Origin: Ahaetulla prasina
Lineage: Eukaryota; Chordata; Lepidosauria; Squamata; Colubridae
Assembly (NCBI RefSeq): GCF_028640845.1
Contig: NC_080546.1
Coordinates: 72,645,051-72,709,050 of the forward strand
Reading direction: 5' to 3'
DNA length: 64,000 bases
In this document: positions 1 through 9,952 of the stretch, piece after piece
Layout of the letters: each line of letters starts with the position of its first letter
Position numbering within the stretch: position 1 is the first letter of the stretch
Notes under the pieces: generated by a model
The model's input: the letters and a program-made list of their open reading frames with translations, nothing else
Database searches by the model: none
What the model was told of the DNA's origin: nothing
Program-made: the position numbers and the translations under genes

Positions 1-548
1 AAAGGTTCATCGGTTAAAACATGGTATATTAAGAAAGGCAGAGATGAGGCTATTGCTAGGATCCAGATGGTGGCAATTCCAACATAGGCATGTCTGTTAT
101 TAGGCCTCCAGCCACGAGGGTTGATAATCAGCTGATGGCGTTCAATAGCTATGAGGACCAAGGAGAAAACAGAGACTGTGACAGAGACACACTGCACGAA
201 AGGATTAAGTTTGCACATGGTCTCCCCAAAAACCCAGTGGTCCATTAGAGTATATACAAATGTGAAAGGAAGACACATGATAGTTATTAGGAGGTCTGAA
301 AAGGACAGATTGACAATGAGAATGTTGGTCACGTTGTGCATTTCCTTTTGCTTCAAGATTATAATAATTAACGCCAGATTTCCAGAAATGCCAAGAAGGA
401 TAACAATTCCATAAGCCAAGGCCAAGGTAAATACCATGGCCAAAGGCACATGACAGTCAATGTCCTGGAAATGGAAGAGACCAGAAGCCTCATTGGAGAT
501 ATTTTGAATAGAATTATTTCCTGTGAAGGAGAGAAGTGATGTATTCAT
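1..548 (-). CDS. NPY1R: Neuropeptide Y receptor Y1, N-terminal part (partial)
   Basis: Class A GPCR for neuropeptide Y and peptide YY, Gi/o-coupled, at the plasma membrane. Reading the minus strand from the ATG at 548-546 gives 182 uninterrupted codons that run off the left edge just after TM4, at residues VLTDEP. Visible landmarks are N-terminal N-glycosylation sequons (N2-T-S, N-N-S, N-I-S), TM1 with GNLALIIII, TM2 with NLSFSD (the class A Asp), the extracellular Cys in TMCKLNPF that should pair with ECL2, and an ERH in place of DRY at the end of TM3, followed by QLIINPRGWRPNNRHAYVG. ERH and this loop are diagnostic of Y1 rather than Y5 or Y2. The start matches the vertebrate family. A plausible minus-strand 3' splice site lies just upstream (AG at 578-577 or 567-566), fitting the non-coding 5' exons known for this gene. 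TM5-TM7 and the C-tail lie outside the window. Confidence 0.97.
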   Translation of the reverse strand, partial: MNTSLLSFTGNNSIQNISNEASGLFHFQDIDCHVPLAMVFTLALAYGIVILLGISGNLALIIIILKQKEMHNVTNILIVNLSFSDLLITIMCLPFTFVYTLMDHWVFGETMCKLNPFVQCVSVTVSVFSLVLIAIERHQLIINPRGWRPNNRHAYVGIATIWILAIASSLPFLIYHVLTDEP

Positions 549-1105
549 ATTGGATTCTTCTCTATCTGAGATCACTCTGAGCAACAGACTAATCGGCTGT
601 TCAATAGGCTTCTCTCAAGAAGTCGATATTTTTTCTTCTCATTACCCAAACCACAGGTGGCCAACCAAAGGTGCAACAGAAATGTTCATGCCATTGATAA
701 TCCTGAAGGATCTGCAAAAAAAGTGGAATGTTTGCATATTAATGTTTTAAGGTTACACCAAAAGACAATTCTGTAGGCATTTACTCAGAAGACTGCCCTT
801 AGAGTATTTTGTTGATATCAACATGTCATTATTTTCAGTTATGAAAGAGTAATAATACTAAGAACAACAGATGAATTAATATCATGAATGGACTATAGGA
901 TTAAGGTATTAATTTTCATAAAATAAATTTGTTCAATTCCCACTCTGTTCTCCCTAAGGCATCTAGAGAAAAGTCATATTGTTGTTATTGTACATAATTA
1001 GAATTCATTAGGCCTAAAGTCAGAAAGTGTTACCAGACTAAGATCCAACAACAGCAAATCCTCTTGAAGGGAAGTCTTTTAGGATTTCCAAACAATAGTC
1101 TATCT
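549..1105. other. NPY1R 5' flank or intron, no further feature seen
   Basis: About 550 bases upstream of the NPY1R start. I see no gene, repeat edge or strong promoter here apart from the two candidate splice acceptors near 565-578. Confidence 0.5.
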
Positions 1106-1669
1106 CAGGGATGTCAAATTCGATTTCATTGAGGGCCGCATCAGGGTTGTGTTTCACCTCAGAGGGCCGGGAGGGGGGGTAGCTGGGGTGGCCATGGCCA
1201 TGGTGGGCATGGCCAACCCGATGTTATTTGTCTCAGAGGGCTAAGACAGGACTTCCCTGAGACCCTTCCTCACTCTTTATAATCTTCCTTCCTTCCTTCC
1301 TTCCCTCTTCCTTCTCCTTTCTTCTTCCTTCCCTTCTTTCCTTATTTTTCCTTCCTTGCTCTCTTCCCATCTTTCTTCTTTTTCTTTGTCTTTCCTCTTT
1401 CCCTTTCTCCTTTGCATGCTCAAATGCAAAAGAGGAAACATTTTTCCTTTTGTTTTGTTTAGTTTGTTTTGCTAGCCCTTTGCCAGTAAAAATGAGGCAA
1501 AGTGGGGGCTGCGCACAGTCTCCCCCTAGAGGTCTCGGTAAAGTCTCCATTTTTACTGGCAGAGGCACCAAGGGCTGGTCCTTTGCTGTTTCCAGGCTGG
1601 CCCCACAGACCAGATCTAATCACCCTGTGAGCTGCATCCAGCCCCTGGGCCTTGAGTTTGACACCCGTG
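1106..1669. mobile_element. Non-autonomous hAT element, 564 bp
   Basis: The ends read CAGGGATGTCAAATTC and, inverted, CACGGGTGTCAAACTC. The flanks are near-identical 8-bp duplications, GTCTATCT (1098-1105) and GTCTAGCT (1670-1677), which is the hAT target-site size. The interior holds a long pyrimidine run (about 1285-1400) and no transposase frame. Fragments with the same TIR occur at 9836, 19117 and 55870-56165. Confidence 0.85.
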
Positions 1670-1880
1670 GTCTAGCTGGATCTTCAAAGATTAATCCACT
1701 TCTATAAATGTTTATTAGTAACAATCCTACGAGATTCAAATGCAGCTATTTTGTGTTGCATTGTGTCGGGTGGGATGGTTAAAATTAACTTTTGGATATT
1801 ACTTACCCTAGTAAGTAATATTTTTATTGTGTGTATTTTATTCATTACTCTTTATTGTCCTTATGGACAAATACAGATAT

Positions 1881-2201
1881 GTATTTGACCACAATTGAGC
1901 CCAAAATTTCTGTTGTTAAGCAAGACAGGTGATAAGTGAATGTTGCTCCTTTTTAGAACGTTTCTTGCCACAGGCGTTAAGTGAATCACTGCAGGCATTA
2001 AGTTAGTAGCACTGTGTTAAATGAATTAGACATGGCCACAGGATGCTGCAACCCTCATAAATATGAATGAGTTCCTTAGCATCCAAATACTGATCGTATG
2101 ACTATGGGAATGTTGTGAAGGTCATACGTGTGAAAAATTATTGTAAGTCACTTTTTTCAGTGCTGATGTAACTACGAACAGTGACTAAATGAACTGTTAT
2201 A
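1881..2201. mobile_element. Degraded copy of a CAGGTAGTCC-type MITE
   Basis: Shares long stretches with the complete element at 47563-47928, such as GACCACAATTGAGCCC, AAGTCACTTTTTTCAG and the terminal part reading AACTGTTATAA. The 5' terminus has decayed and the 3' end is trimmed just before the hAT at 2210. Confidence 0.6.
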
Positions 2202-2209
2202 AATTGAAG

Positions 2210-2474
2210 CAGGGGTGAAACCCAGCAGGTTCTGACAGGTTCTGGAGAACTGGTAGCAGAAATTTTGAGCAGGTCGGAGAACTGGAAAATACCACCTCTG
2301 GCTGGCCCAGAATGGGATGGGAATGGAGATTTTCCGATATCCCTCCCCCAGGAATGGGGATTTTGCAGAATACTTCCCCTGCCATGCCCACAAGGCCACG
2401 CCCACCAAGCCACACCACACCCACCAAGCTACACTCACAGAACCGATAGTAAAAAAAAATGGATTTCACCACTG
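2210..2474. mobile_element. Non-autonomous hAT element, 265 bp
   Basis: Starts CAGGGGTGAAACCCAG and ends GGATTTCACCACTG. 8-bp duplications AATTGAAG (2202-2209) and AGTTGAAG (2475-2482) flank it, with one mismatch. Same family as 23746-24499 and 58658-59365, with shared GGTTCTCCAG/ACCGGTAGTAAAA-type subterminal motifs. No coding capacity. Confidence 0.85.
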
Positions 2475-2718
2475 AGTTGAAGCCTACTGGTATAGCTAGT
2501 AGGCAACTTTCCCCATTCTGATACTCCACCAGTATGTTCAGCCACATCACAACAAGGGAAGCAAAGGTTCGCATTGCATGGGAATGATAAAAGTTAGAGC
2601 AACAAAACTCCAGATCTAAAATAACAGTGCTATTACTCTGTTGCATTGTAGCATTATGCAACACTTGGGAATGGAAAGCAAAAAGTAATTAAAAGTGAAT
2701 GAAGGCAAATATATTATT

Positions 2719-2925
2719 TATTGCTTATTGTACCTTATGATTGTCACTGGGTGTTATGCCTTGTGATTTTTGACGAGTGTATCTTGTCTTTTTATGTACA
2801 CTGAGAGCATATGCACCAAAGACAAATTCCTTGTTTGTCCAATCACACTTGGCTAATAAAGAATTCTATTCTATTCTATTCTATTCTATTCTATTCTATT
2901 CTATTCTATTCTATTCTATTCTATT
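2719..2925 (+). mobile_element. CR1/L3-type LINE 3' end with ATTCT tail (snake type)
   Basis: Carries the signature 3' UTR motifs repeated through the window (TGTACACTGAGAGCATATGC, GACAAATTCCTTGT, TCCAATCACACTTGGC, AATAAAG) and then passes directly into a pure ATTCT pentanucleotide run at 2863-2925. This is the arrangement described for snake CR1 elements that seed microsatellites. It is 5'-truncated, as usual for LINEs. Confidence 0.85.
2863..2925. repeat. (ATTCT)n microsatellite, about 12 units
   Basis: Uninterrupted pentanucleotide run that forms the tail of the preceding LINE. Confidence 0.97.
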
Positions 2926-2929
2926 TCCA

Positions 2930-3910
2930 ATCTGAGTCGATCTGTGGGACCAGAGATTTGTTTTTCCAAGCTGTTGGATTTGAATACTGGAACTCATCTT
3001 CAGGGAACTTGTCCATCATCTCCAAGATGTGAAGATTGAGAAATTCCATGAGGATGGACTGCAGCACAAATCTGAAAGCTTGGAAGAACAAACCTTTAGT
3101 CAGATCGGATCCTGCAGTATTTAAAAGTGATCTGGGGTGTGCAGGAGCAGCTGCCAGCAACTTAGCAAATTAAGTGTCTCTTTTCTCACGTTCCTGGGGA
3201 AAGGCCGACTTCCTTTAAGGAATAGATGCTACATTCAGGCTTCTATACACACAGGAGTTATCTTTTTACCTTCTGATCTAAAACACTGCTGCCTAGACTT
3301 ACTGCTGAGTGTGGCTTCTATGAATTATTTATGCCATTTTATTTTATTTTTTAAAAATCTAACTTTATCCTTTTGACTTATTTTTGGGCATTTACAGCAG
3401 GGAGCAGCTAAAGGCAAGTAAAGTTCTAAATGATGGTGAAGCACAATTTTCTGCTTTTCTTTCTGGCCCTTGGAATCTCTTTGAATGAAAGAAAGAAATG
3501 GAAAGGAACCCTGCCTTGTGCACAGCAATTGATTTTTTTTTAAAAAAAGTCATCCTGAATTACTTCGTAATAATGTAATAATTGGGTTAAATACCATTAA
3601 ATAACTGTTATATAAAATATTCCTCTTGTTTGATAAAAGATACCATTAACAAATTGTAAGAAAAGAAAGAAGAAGAAGAAAATCACCACAATTCCTAGAT
3701 AGTTTAAAAATAAATGAAAACATGATAATCAACTAATTTATTTATTTTTAAATACATCTTCCGTTTTAGGTCTGAGCTGCAAAAATGATTTGGTCAAAGT
3801 ACTGCAAGCCTTGCAGGAGTGCAGCATGTTTCTGCTCACCATTAAAGACTTCCATGGGAGCCTGAAACAGAGTCAGACCTTCCCTTTTGAGCTCGCCTAA
3901 AATCTGAGAA
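2930..3910 (-). other. Exon-like cluster of unknown identity
   Basis: I do not recognise a gene, but two minus-strand segments look more like exons than like background. Segment one (about 3766-3903) follows an acceptor-like CCTTTTCTCAG and reads in one frame through LGELKREGLTLFQAPMEVF and LLQGLQYFDQIIFAAQ to a TAA at 3766. A possible donor, ATG/GTGAGC, lies inside it. Segment two (about 2935-3113) follows an acceptor-like AAATACTGCAG and reads through FFQAFRFVLQSILMEFLNL and EMMDKFPEDEFQYSNPTAW. The frames are not obviously joined by compatible splice phases. They could be decayed exons, a pseudogene fragment, or chance open frames. A hAT insertion begins at 3922, right at the edge of segment one. 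Confidence 0.2.
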
Positions 3911-4190
3911 AAGGATATTGTCAGGGTTGGGCTGCTGGGGGTTCGCAGGGTTTTGGAAGAACCTCTAGCTAAGATTCTGTGCAGTTCAGAGAACCCCCAA
4001 ATCCCACACCTGGCTGGCCCCACCCACCCCTCCTCTCCCCTCCCAAGAGTCCCCAAATGGCCTGTTTTGGATGCAGGTAACTGCAGAGCACGCAGGGGAG
4101 GGTGTAAAACAGGCCTTCTGGAAGTTCAGGAAGGTTGGAAATGGGCCCATTTCTGGCCTCCAAAGAGTCTCTGGAGTCTGGGGAGGCCAT

Positions 4191-5055
4191 CCCGGTATAA
4201 TCAGCTGATGCCATCGCTGACTGTGGGGGGCGAGTCATTGGCCTCTACAGAGAGAGTCCGCAATCTGGGTGTCCTTCTGGATGCACGGCTGTCGTTGGAA
4301 GAGCATATGACGGCCGTCGCCAGAGGTGCTTTTTATCAGGTTCGCCTGATACGCCAATTGCGTCCCTTCTTAGACCGGGATTCCCTATGCACAGTCACTC
4401 ATGCCCTCGTCACTTCCCGCCTGGACTACTGCAACGCTCTCTACATGGGGCTCCCCTTGAAGAGCACCCGGAGGCTCCAACTGGTGCAGAATGCGGCTGC
4501 GCGGGTGATAGAGGGAGCGACTCATGACTCCCATATAACACCTCTCCTGCGCAGGCTGCACTGGCTTCCGGTGGTCTTCCGAGTGCAATTCAAGCTGTTG
4601 GTTACCACCTTTAAACCGCTCCATGGCATAGGACCGGGTTATTTACGGGACTGCCTGCTGCTACCGGTGGTCTCCCATCGACCAGTGCGCTCTCATAGGG
4701 AGGGTCTCCTCAGGGTGCCGTTGGCCAGACAATGTCGGCTGGCGAACCCCAGGGGGAGGGCCTTCTCTGTGGGGGCTCCAACTCTCTGGCACGAGCTACC
4801 ACCAGGTATCTGCCAACTCCCTGATCTCCGGACCTTTCGACGTGAGCTGAAAACATTTCTGTTCCATCACGCAGGACTGGCCTAATGGTTTTTAAATGGG
4901 GTTTTTATTGGATTTTTATAGTTTCCAGCCAAATTTGAATTTTTGTCTTTTAAATTGGTTTTAATTTTTGTATCTGGCTGTAAACCACCCTGAGTCCTTT
5001 GGGAGAAGGGCGGTATAAAAATTGAAATAATAAATAAATAAATAAATAAATAAAT
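4191..5055 (+). mobile_element. CR1 LINE, 3' part of reverse-transcriptase ORF plus 3' UTR
   Basis: An open frame to the TAA at 4883-4885 encodes the C-terminal part of a CR1-clade ORF2 protein: LGVLLDARLSLEEHM, THALVTSRLDYCNALYMGLP, LQLVQNAAARVI, HWLPVVFRVQFKLLV, RGRAFSVGAPTLWHELPP. The upstream endonuclease and the catalytic FADD-type motif are absent because of 5' truncation. The 3' UTR has the typical CTGAGTCCTTTGGGAGAAGG and GGCGGTATAAAAATT motifs and an AAATA-type tail. It lies inside the hAT at 3922-5718. The fragment cannot transpose by itself. Confidence 0.9.
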
Positions 5056-5164
5056 TTTTGCTCTCCCGGAGGCTTGATGAAAGTCTTCGGAGCCCGGAGA
5101 GGGCAAACTCTCCCCCCAAGGTGCAGGAGGCTGACTAGGCAATGCCCAACATGGCCACACCCAT

Positions 5165-5663
5165 TGTTGTGGCTCCAGCCCCCGAACCTGGCCCCATGCC
5201 TGAAAATGACTCCGAGAGTGAGGGGGAAGGGACGGTAAGGCTTATCTCAGGAGCACCGATTCCTTTGGCCCGGCTCCAGGAGCCAGAACCAGGCCAGTCG
5301 GAGGATGTAATGAGGCTGACATCCCCTGATTCCTCCCTTCCTCAGGCTACGCCTTCAGACGCAGCTGATAATCATACTAATCAAGCCTGGAACGACCCAC
5401 GCTTCAGAAGATTAGAGAGGCGGCGTCATCAAAGGGAAGGATGGGGCAGGAGCCCCACCCCACAGTATATATAAGGAGCTTTGGGACTGCTCTCAGCTCC
5501 ACGGGAAGCAAATTAGCTGAACCGTGTCGAAGTGAGCTGAAGTCTTAATCTGTTTGAACTTTTTGGCAGGCAGCTGCGTTTTCTCGGCCAGGACTGATAG
5601 GAGTCTTGAACCCACTGGCTGTAGGCCAGCTCGTTACTCCAAAGTGAGGATGGAGACAGAACA
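5165..5663 (+). mobile_element. Solo LTR (Gypsy/ERV-type), 499 bp
   Basis: Begins TGTTGTGGCTCC and ends GAGACAGAACA, so TG...CA. It is flanked by CCCAT (5160-5164) and CCCAC (5664-5668), a near-perfect 5-bp duplication. A TATA-like TATATATAAGG is at about 5467-5477. It is homologous to the LTR at 32609-33233. From its second base a reading frame stays open to 5474 (VVAPAPEPG...DSESEGEG), the same frame as in the other copy. It sits inside the hAT at 3922-5718. Confidence 0.75.
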
Positions 5664-5726
5664 CCCACTCAGCAACGGGCAGAGAACCCCTTGCTAAAAT
5701 TTTCGAAGCCCACCCCTGGACATTGT

Positions 5727-6276
5727 TATGCTACGTACCGATAGCATGACTGAACCACTTGACTTCTGGAAGACCACAAATGAAATAACTTGTTTAGTTT
5801 AAAATCCTTAAAACTGTTTGTTCCACCTTTTTAGGATGGAGTTCCTAAAATGACGATTATATAACATTAAATTCAGGATGCAGGAAGTGCTGCTGGATCC
5901 TGTCAAAAACATATTTGCCCAGCACTGAACATTGGAGGAGATGATATAGGAAATCAGATGCTGAAGGATTGTGTTTGATAGAGTATCTGCCATAATTGTT
6001 GATTCTTAGAAACCATATAGGTAGATTTTCTCTGCCTACCCCTAAGCTGGTCTTTTAGGTGTTCCAGCAGTTCACCCATTGCCCCTGTAATTGAGTCTCT
6101 TCACCTTGAAACTGCTCATCCTCTTTTCTTCCAACTTTCTTACCATTACAGCCTTTTTTTTTTTTTACAGAGCTAGGATTTTGTATACATATCCAAAGTA
6201 GGATAATTTGAACTTGGTCATTTGTGCCTCAAGTGAGAGCTCTGGGTTGTTTTGTTTTATGATATATTGGGGCTTC
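5727..6276. other. Unannotated stretch
   Basis: Between the nested hAT and the TTC repeat. No gene or repeat edge recognised. Confidence 0.4.
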
Positions 6277-6311
6277 TTCTTCTTCTTCTTCTTCTTCTTC
6301 TTCTTCTTCTT

Positions 6312-6342
<31 letters not shown>

Positions 6343-6357
6343 TTCTTATTCTTATTC

Positions 6358-6414
<57 letters not shown>
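6277..6414. repeat. Compound microsatellite (TTC)n-(TTCTTA)n-(TTA)n
   Basis: A long pure TTC run grades into TTCTTA and then TTA repeats. It lies at the 3' end of the minus-strand LINE fragment 6415-6599 and probably grew from its AAT-type tail. Open frames here (poly-Phe/Leu/Asn/Lys) are repeat translations. Confidence 0.95.
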
Positions 6415-6415
<1 letters not shown>

Positions 6416-6599
6416 GAAACTCAGTCAACTGAACATTTAAAAATGTGTCAAAAATATGATTGGCTGGTCCTAATGATTGATACAGGTTGCTGCCAGCGTC
6501 CTAGGTATCAACCAAGTATCTTCTTAAAATATATGATGTTCCGAGTAGTACACTTTTTTGCAGTTCCGCTGGTGTTATTGCAGGAAGCTGCAATTTCTT

Positions 6600-9409
6600 T
6601 TTTTTTTTAAAGTTTTATTTTAACATTCATATCCAATAACATATTTAATGTACCATCATATACAATTAATCGGACCTGCCCGGTCACCACCCCCTTCCTT
6701 TAACTCTCTTCCCTTCTCTACCTTCTTCTACTTTCCACAACCATCCTCCCCCTCTCTTATCTACATCCTCTCCTCCTTCCTCCCTACTCCTTTCTTCTCC
6801 CTCTTCTATCCCTCTTCCTTTCTTTCCTCTTCCTCCTCTTCTCTTTCCTACCTCCTTCTCTCTTCTACTTCCTTCTTTCCCATCATTCTGAAGTGGTAGC
6901 CGATCTTACATTAATTATACTTCTTCAATCATCTTTGTACATTAACTATCAACCCATTTTCTACCCTCATCCCCCCTCCCCATCCCTTCTCCTTCCTCCC
7001 CCCACCCCCCCAGGACTTCCCAGAACCGAATACAGGGTATAAAACTAACAACAAAAATTAAAATATAACACAAATCCATAGTCCTTAAAACCTCAACTCC
7101 CCTTCCAGAAACAAAGAAAATACATTTCTTCCAATCCATTATATATCAGACCATTCCACTCCTAGAGTTCTCAGAAATTTCTGATTGAGTTAGTGTTTAT
7201 TCTTGAATAAAGTACATAGTTTTTAATATCCAACCTTCATCAATCAATATCAAAACAATGTTCCATCTTCCAATATTCACCAAGGGTTCTTCTAAAATGT
7301 CTTTCTTCCTTAAGCAGTCTCTCAAAAATAGTTCATATTTCCAACTTAATTTCTTAAATTTTTCTGTCCAACCTTCAAGGGTAAACAATAGTCCATCTTT
7401 TCACATTTGACATTTATATACATCAAATAATATTACAAATATCCAATATATCAATTATAATAATTAAAATCTTCACTTTACCTTGCTTATATCAAATAAC
7501 ATTATTAAAATTACACCTATAACTTATCCAAAATATATCTATTATAACAATTAAATTCTAATTAGCCATATAACAACATTACATCCATCTCTTAAATATA
7601 ATATTTAATCCAAATTCCTAAATTTTACTATCTATCCTCCAAAGTTAAACAATATTCCATCTTCCTATTCCTTTATACCTGAAATATATCAAATAGTACC
7701 CCTAAAATTACACATTTATATCCAAAATAAATCATTTACAAAAATTAACCATAATCATATATAATAGAATTAAACATTCTCCCTCCCCTTCTTCTGTCTT
7801 ACACATTTTCCACCATCTATTCACCATTCAACTTAACATCTATTAATAAAGAGTTCCCAATCTTTAATACATTAGTGTAGAAATCTCGTGCTTTACAAAC
7901 TGTATTGAGAAAATACTTTCTTCCTTTATAATTCACTGTTAAACCAGCTGGAACCTCCCATCTAAAATATATCTGATGTTTCTTAAGCTCATCCACTAAA
8001 AAGGCAAATTCTTTTCTCTTTCTTAACATTTTAGGAGGAATTTCCTTCATCATTATTATATCTTGTCCTAATATTTGAAATTTATTTTTATAAAATGCTT
8101 GCAAAATTCCATACCTAATCTTCTTATTTGTAAAATAAATAACCACATCTCTCGGTAAACACTTCTGCCTTGCCAACCAAGAATTAACACGATAAATTTT
8201 TTCAATATTAACTTCAAAATCTTCTGGTTCCACTCCCTCTATCTGAGCAAAGGCCTGAATAAAAATCTCTTTCAAATTTTCCTCTTTATATTCTCTTAAA
8301 CTCCTTACCCTTATAGCATATTCCATTAATTTATATTGTAATATAACCCTTTCTTCATCTGCCTTATCTACCTTAACCTGAATATCATCTATTTTATTTT
8401 CTAAATTCAAATTAATTTGAACTTTGAACCTTTGCAAATCTAAATTAATTTGGTTAAGTTCATCCAGTCTTTCTTCTGTCTGAATACTAGATAACAATAA
8501 TGGGGTAATTGATTCCTTTAATTTTTTCATCTCCCTCCTCTGCTCTTCCACCATATCTTTAAAATCCAGTATTTCTTTCTCCATTTCATTAAATTTTTGA
8601 TCTATTTCTGAAAGATGAGCCTCCATAAGCTCCTGTAAAAAATTCCTTAGACTGTCTTTAATATCTTCTTTCAATTTCCGTATCTGAAGTGAAGAAATTT
8701 CCAATATTTTAGAAGTGGTTAAATCTCTTTGCTTAAAGGCCATTTTAAAACTAAGTAATACCAAGAAGAAGAAAAAAAGAGGAAAAAAAAGAAAAAAAAT
8801 TTCAATAAGCTTTTCTTCTTAAACACTGTAAGAAAAAGATAATAAAAAAAAGGGATTTAAAAAAAATCCATTTTTTTAAAAAAAATATCTTGTTATATTC
8901 TTCTTAAAGGTTCCACGCCAGCAATTGTAATAAGCATTTCCTTAGCTTTCGCTTAGCTTAGCTTTCACTTTCAATACACAAAATGCCATCTTTCATCATC
9001 TCCACTCTTGAATACGAATACCTTCTCTGTCAGGGAGTTAAAATCATCTTACAATCAAATGCCAGCACTCCTGTTTTCGGCTCTGTCCGTGTTAGCAATC
9101 CTTCAGTAATCCATCAGTCACGGAGATGGACGCTGCGTTTTGTTCTGCCATTTACAGAAGCGTTCTGGATTCTGGAGCTTTTTTCGAGCTATAGAAGGAG
9201 CGTTCCCAACAAACCACCAGAAATCTTCCTGGGGCTTTCCTTGGGGGCTCTACTTCAGCCCGAATGCTCACCTCCCCCTCTTTGCCCAAGGGTAGAGATT
9301 TACAAGCTGTTGACAGCAGATTAACGCTGTCTAAACAGCTCTACAGAATCACACAGAACTGGCGGGCTAAAATAGACCGCCATTAACGAAGCGGAGCCAC
9401 CAGAAGCCC
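6600..9409 (-). mobile_element. L1-lineage LINE with intact ORF1 and no ORF2
   Basis: Bounded by a perfect 16-bp duplication GAAGCTGCAATTTCTT (6584-6599 and 9410-9425), with a poly-T (minus-strand poly-A) at its left end. The order on the minus strand is a 5' UTR of about 645 bp (9409-8765), ORF1 (8764-7817), then about 1.2 kb of AT-rich sequence with polypurine tracts (minus) like an L1 3' UTR. No endonuclease or reverse-transcriptase frame is present. The perfect duplication shows that this 2.8-kb form inserted as a unit; it was not trimmed afterwards. The layout resembles mammalian HAL1 elements. Confidence 0.8.
7817..8764 (-). CDS. L1 ORF1 protein (RNA-binding chaperone), 315 aa
   Basis: Intact reading frame inside the mobile element. 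L1 ORF1p is a trimeric RNA-binding nucleic-acid chaperone that packages LINE RNA in cytoplasmic particles. The first 160 residues or so are heptad-rich and Glu/Lys-rich (for example FNEMEKEILDFKDMVEEQRR), a coiled coil. Residues about 165-245 fit the RRM-like domain (IEKIYRVNSWLARQKCLPRD, VVIYFTNKKIR). The rest fits the C-terminal domain (PPKMLRKRKEF, YKGRKYF, ARDFY). Length is close to the usual 300-340 aa. The annotated Met could instead be the second Met (MAFKQRDL, 7 codons in). With no ORF2 next to it, any mobility would depend on L1 machinery supplied in trans. Confidence 0.85.
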   Translation of the reverse strand: MVLLSFKMAFKQRDLTTSKILEISSLQIRKLKEDIKDSLRNFLQELMEAHLSEIDQKFNEMEKEILDFKDMVEEQRREMKKLKESITPLLLSSIQTEERLDELNQINLDLQRFKVQINLNLENKIDDIQVKVDKADEERVILQYKLMEYAIRVRSLREYKEENLKEIFIQAFAQIEGVEPEDFEVNIEKIYRVNSWLARQKCLPRDVVIYFTNKKIRYGILQAFYKNKFQILGQDIIMMKEIPPKMLRKRKEFAFLVDELKKHQIYFRWEVPAGLTVNYKGRKYFLNTVCKARDFYTNVLKIGNSLLIDVKLNGE

Positions 9410-9512
9410 GAAGCTGCAATTTCTTCATGTGTCTTATAAAATTCTTGGAAATGGTACCAAGTGCCCCGATGACAATGGTATAACTGTTACATGACAATGG
9501 GTATCACTGTTA

Positions 9513-9588
<76 letters not shown>
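9513..9588. repeat. (ATT)n microsatellite
   Basis: About 25 ATT units that form the minus-strand AAT tail of the LINE fragment at 9589-9763. Confidence 0.95.
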
Positions 9589-9763
9589 TTATTCATTAAA
9601 CATGAAACTCAGCCAATTGAACATTCAAAAGTGCATCACAAATACCATTGACTGATGCTAATGGCTGATACGGGTTGCTGCCAGCGTCCTAGGTATCAAC
9701 CAAATACCTTCTTAAGATGTACTATGTTCCAAGTAGCGCAGTTTTTTGCAGTTCCGCTGGTGG
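9589..9763 (-). mobile_element. Second copy of the split non-LTR element 3' end
   Basis: Near-identical to 6421-6580 (ATGAAACTCAGCCAATTGAA, GGTTGCTGCCAGCGTCCTAG, GCAGTTCCGCTGGTG) and again preceded by an ATT run. It ends at another short ATT run (9764-9781). Confidence 0.6.
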
Positions 9764-9835
9764 TATTATTATTATTATTATTTGGTAGGATTTGTTCAGG
9801 AATTGCAGTAGAATGGAAGAGTAATTCCTTTAAGA

Positions 9836-9952
9836 CAGGGGTGTCAAACTCAAGGCCTGCGGGGCGCTGAGATCTAGTCTGCGGGGCCGCTCTTGAAACA
9901 GCAAAGAACCGGCCCACAGTGCCAATGAAAATGGAGCTTGGGTGGCCCCCCT
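9836..9952. mobile_element. hAT 5' fragment (CAGGGGTGTCAAACTC)
   Basis: Carries the same TIR and subterminal sequence as 1106-1669, including TCCATTTTCATTGGC on the opposite strand, and stops abruptly. No right end or TSD found. Confidence 0.6.

Larger units (their letters stand above)
3922..5718. mobile_element. Non-autonomous hAT element carrying two nested insertions
   Basis: Starts CAGGGTTGGGCTGC at 3922 and ends CCCACCCCTG at 5718. The flanking 8-bp duplications GATATTGT (3914-3921) and GACATTGT (5719-5726) differ by one base. The hAT's own sequence is 3922-4190, about 5056-5164 and 5664-5718. A CR1 fragment (4191-5055) and a solo LTR (5165-5663) are nested inside. The hAT is therefore the oldest of the three layers. 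Confidence 0.85.
6415..9512 (-). mobile_element. Non-LTR retrotransposon 3' end, split by an L1 insertion
   Basis: 6415-6599 and 9426-9512 are two halves of one sequence that recurs at 9589-9763 with GCTGCCAGCGTCCTAGGTAT and TTTGCAGTTCCGCTGGTG. In minus orientation the right part reads like the C-terminus of a LINE polyprotein (GTIPRIL-type). The tail is an AAT repeat on the minus strand. The clade is uncertain; R4/Dong-like is my guess. The L1 at 6600-9409 interrupts it. Confidence 0.5.

Noticed and set aside
1..548. Olfactory receptor or other GPCR instead of NPY1R
   Set aside because: ERH after TM3 and the NPRGWRPNNRHAYVG loop, together with NLSFSD and TMCKLNPFVQC, are Y1-specific, and the TMA16-MARCHF1 neighbourhood agrees.
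2197..2664. 155-codon minus-strand frame
   Set aside because: Most of it lies inside the hAT at 2210-2474; no protein family resemblance.
2863..2925. CRISPR-like array
   Set aside because: Pure pentanucleotide run with no spacers, in a vertebrate genome.
6165..6440. Poly-Leu, poly-Phe, poly-Asn/Lys open frames
   Set aside because: Translations of the TTC/TTA microsatellite.
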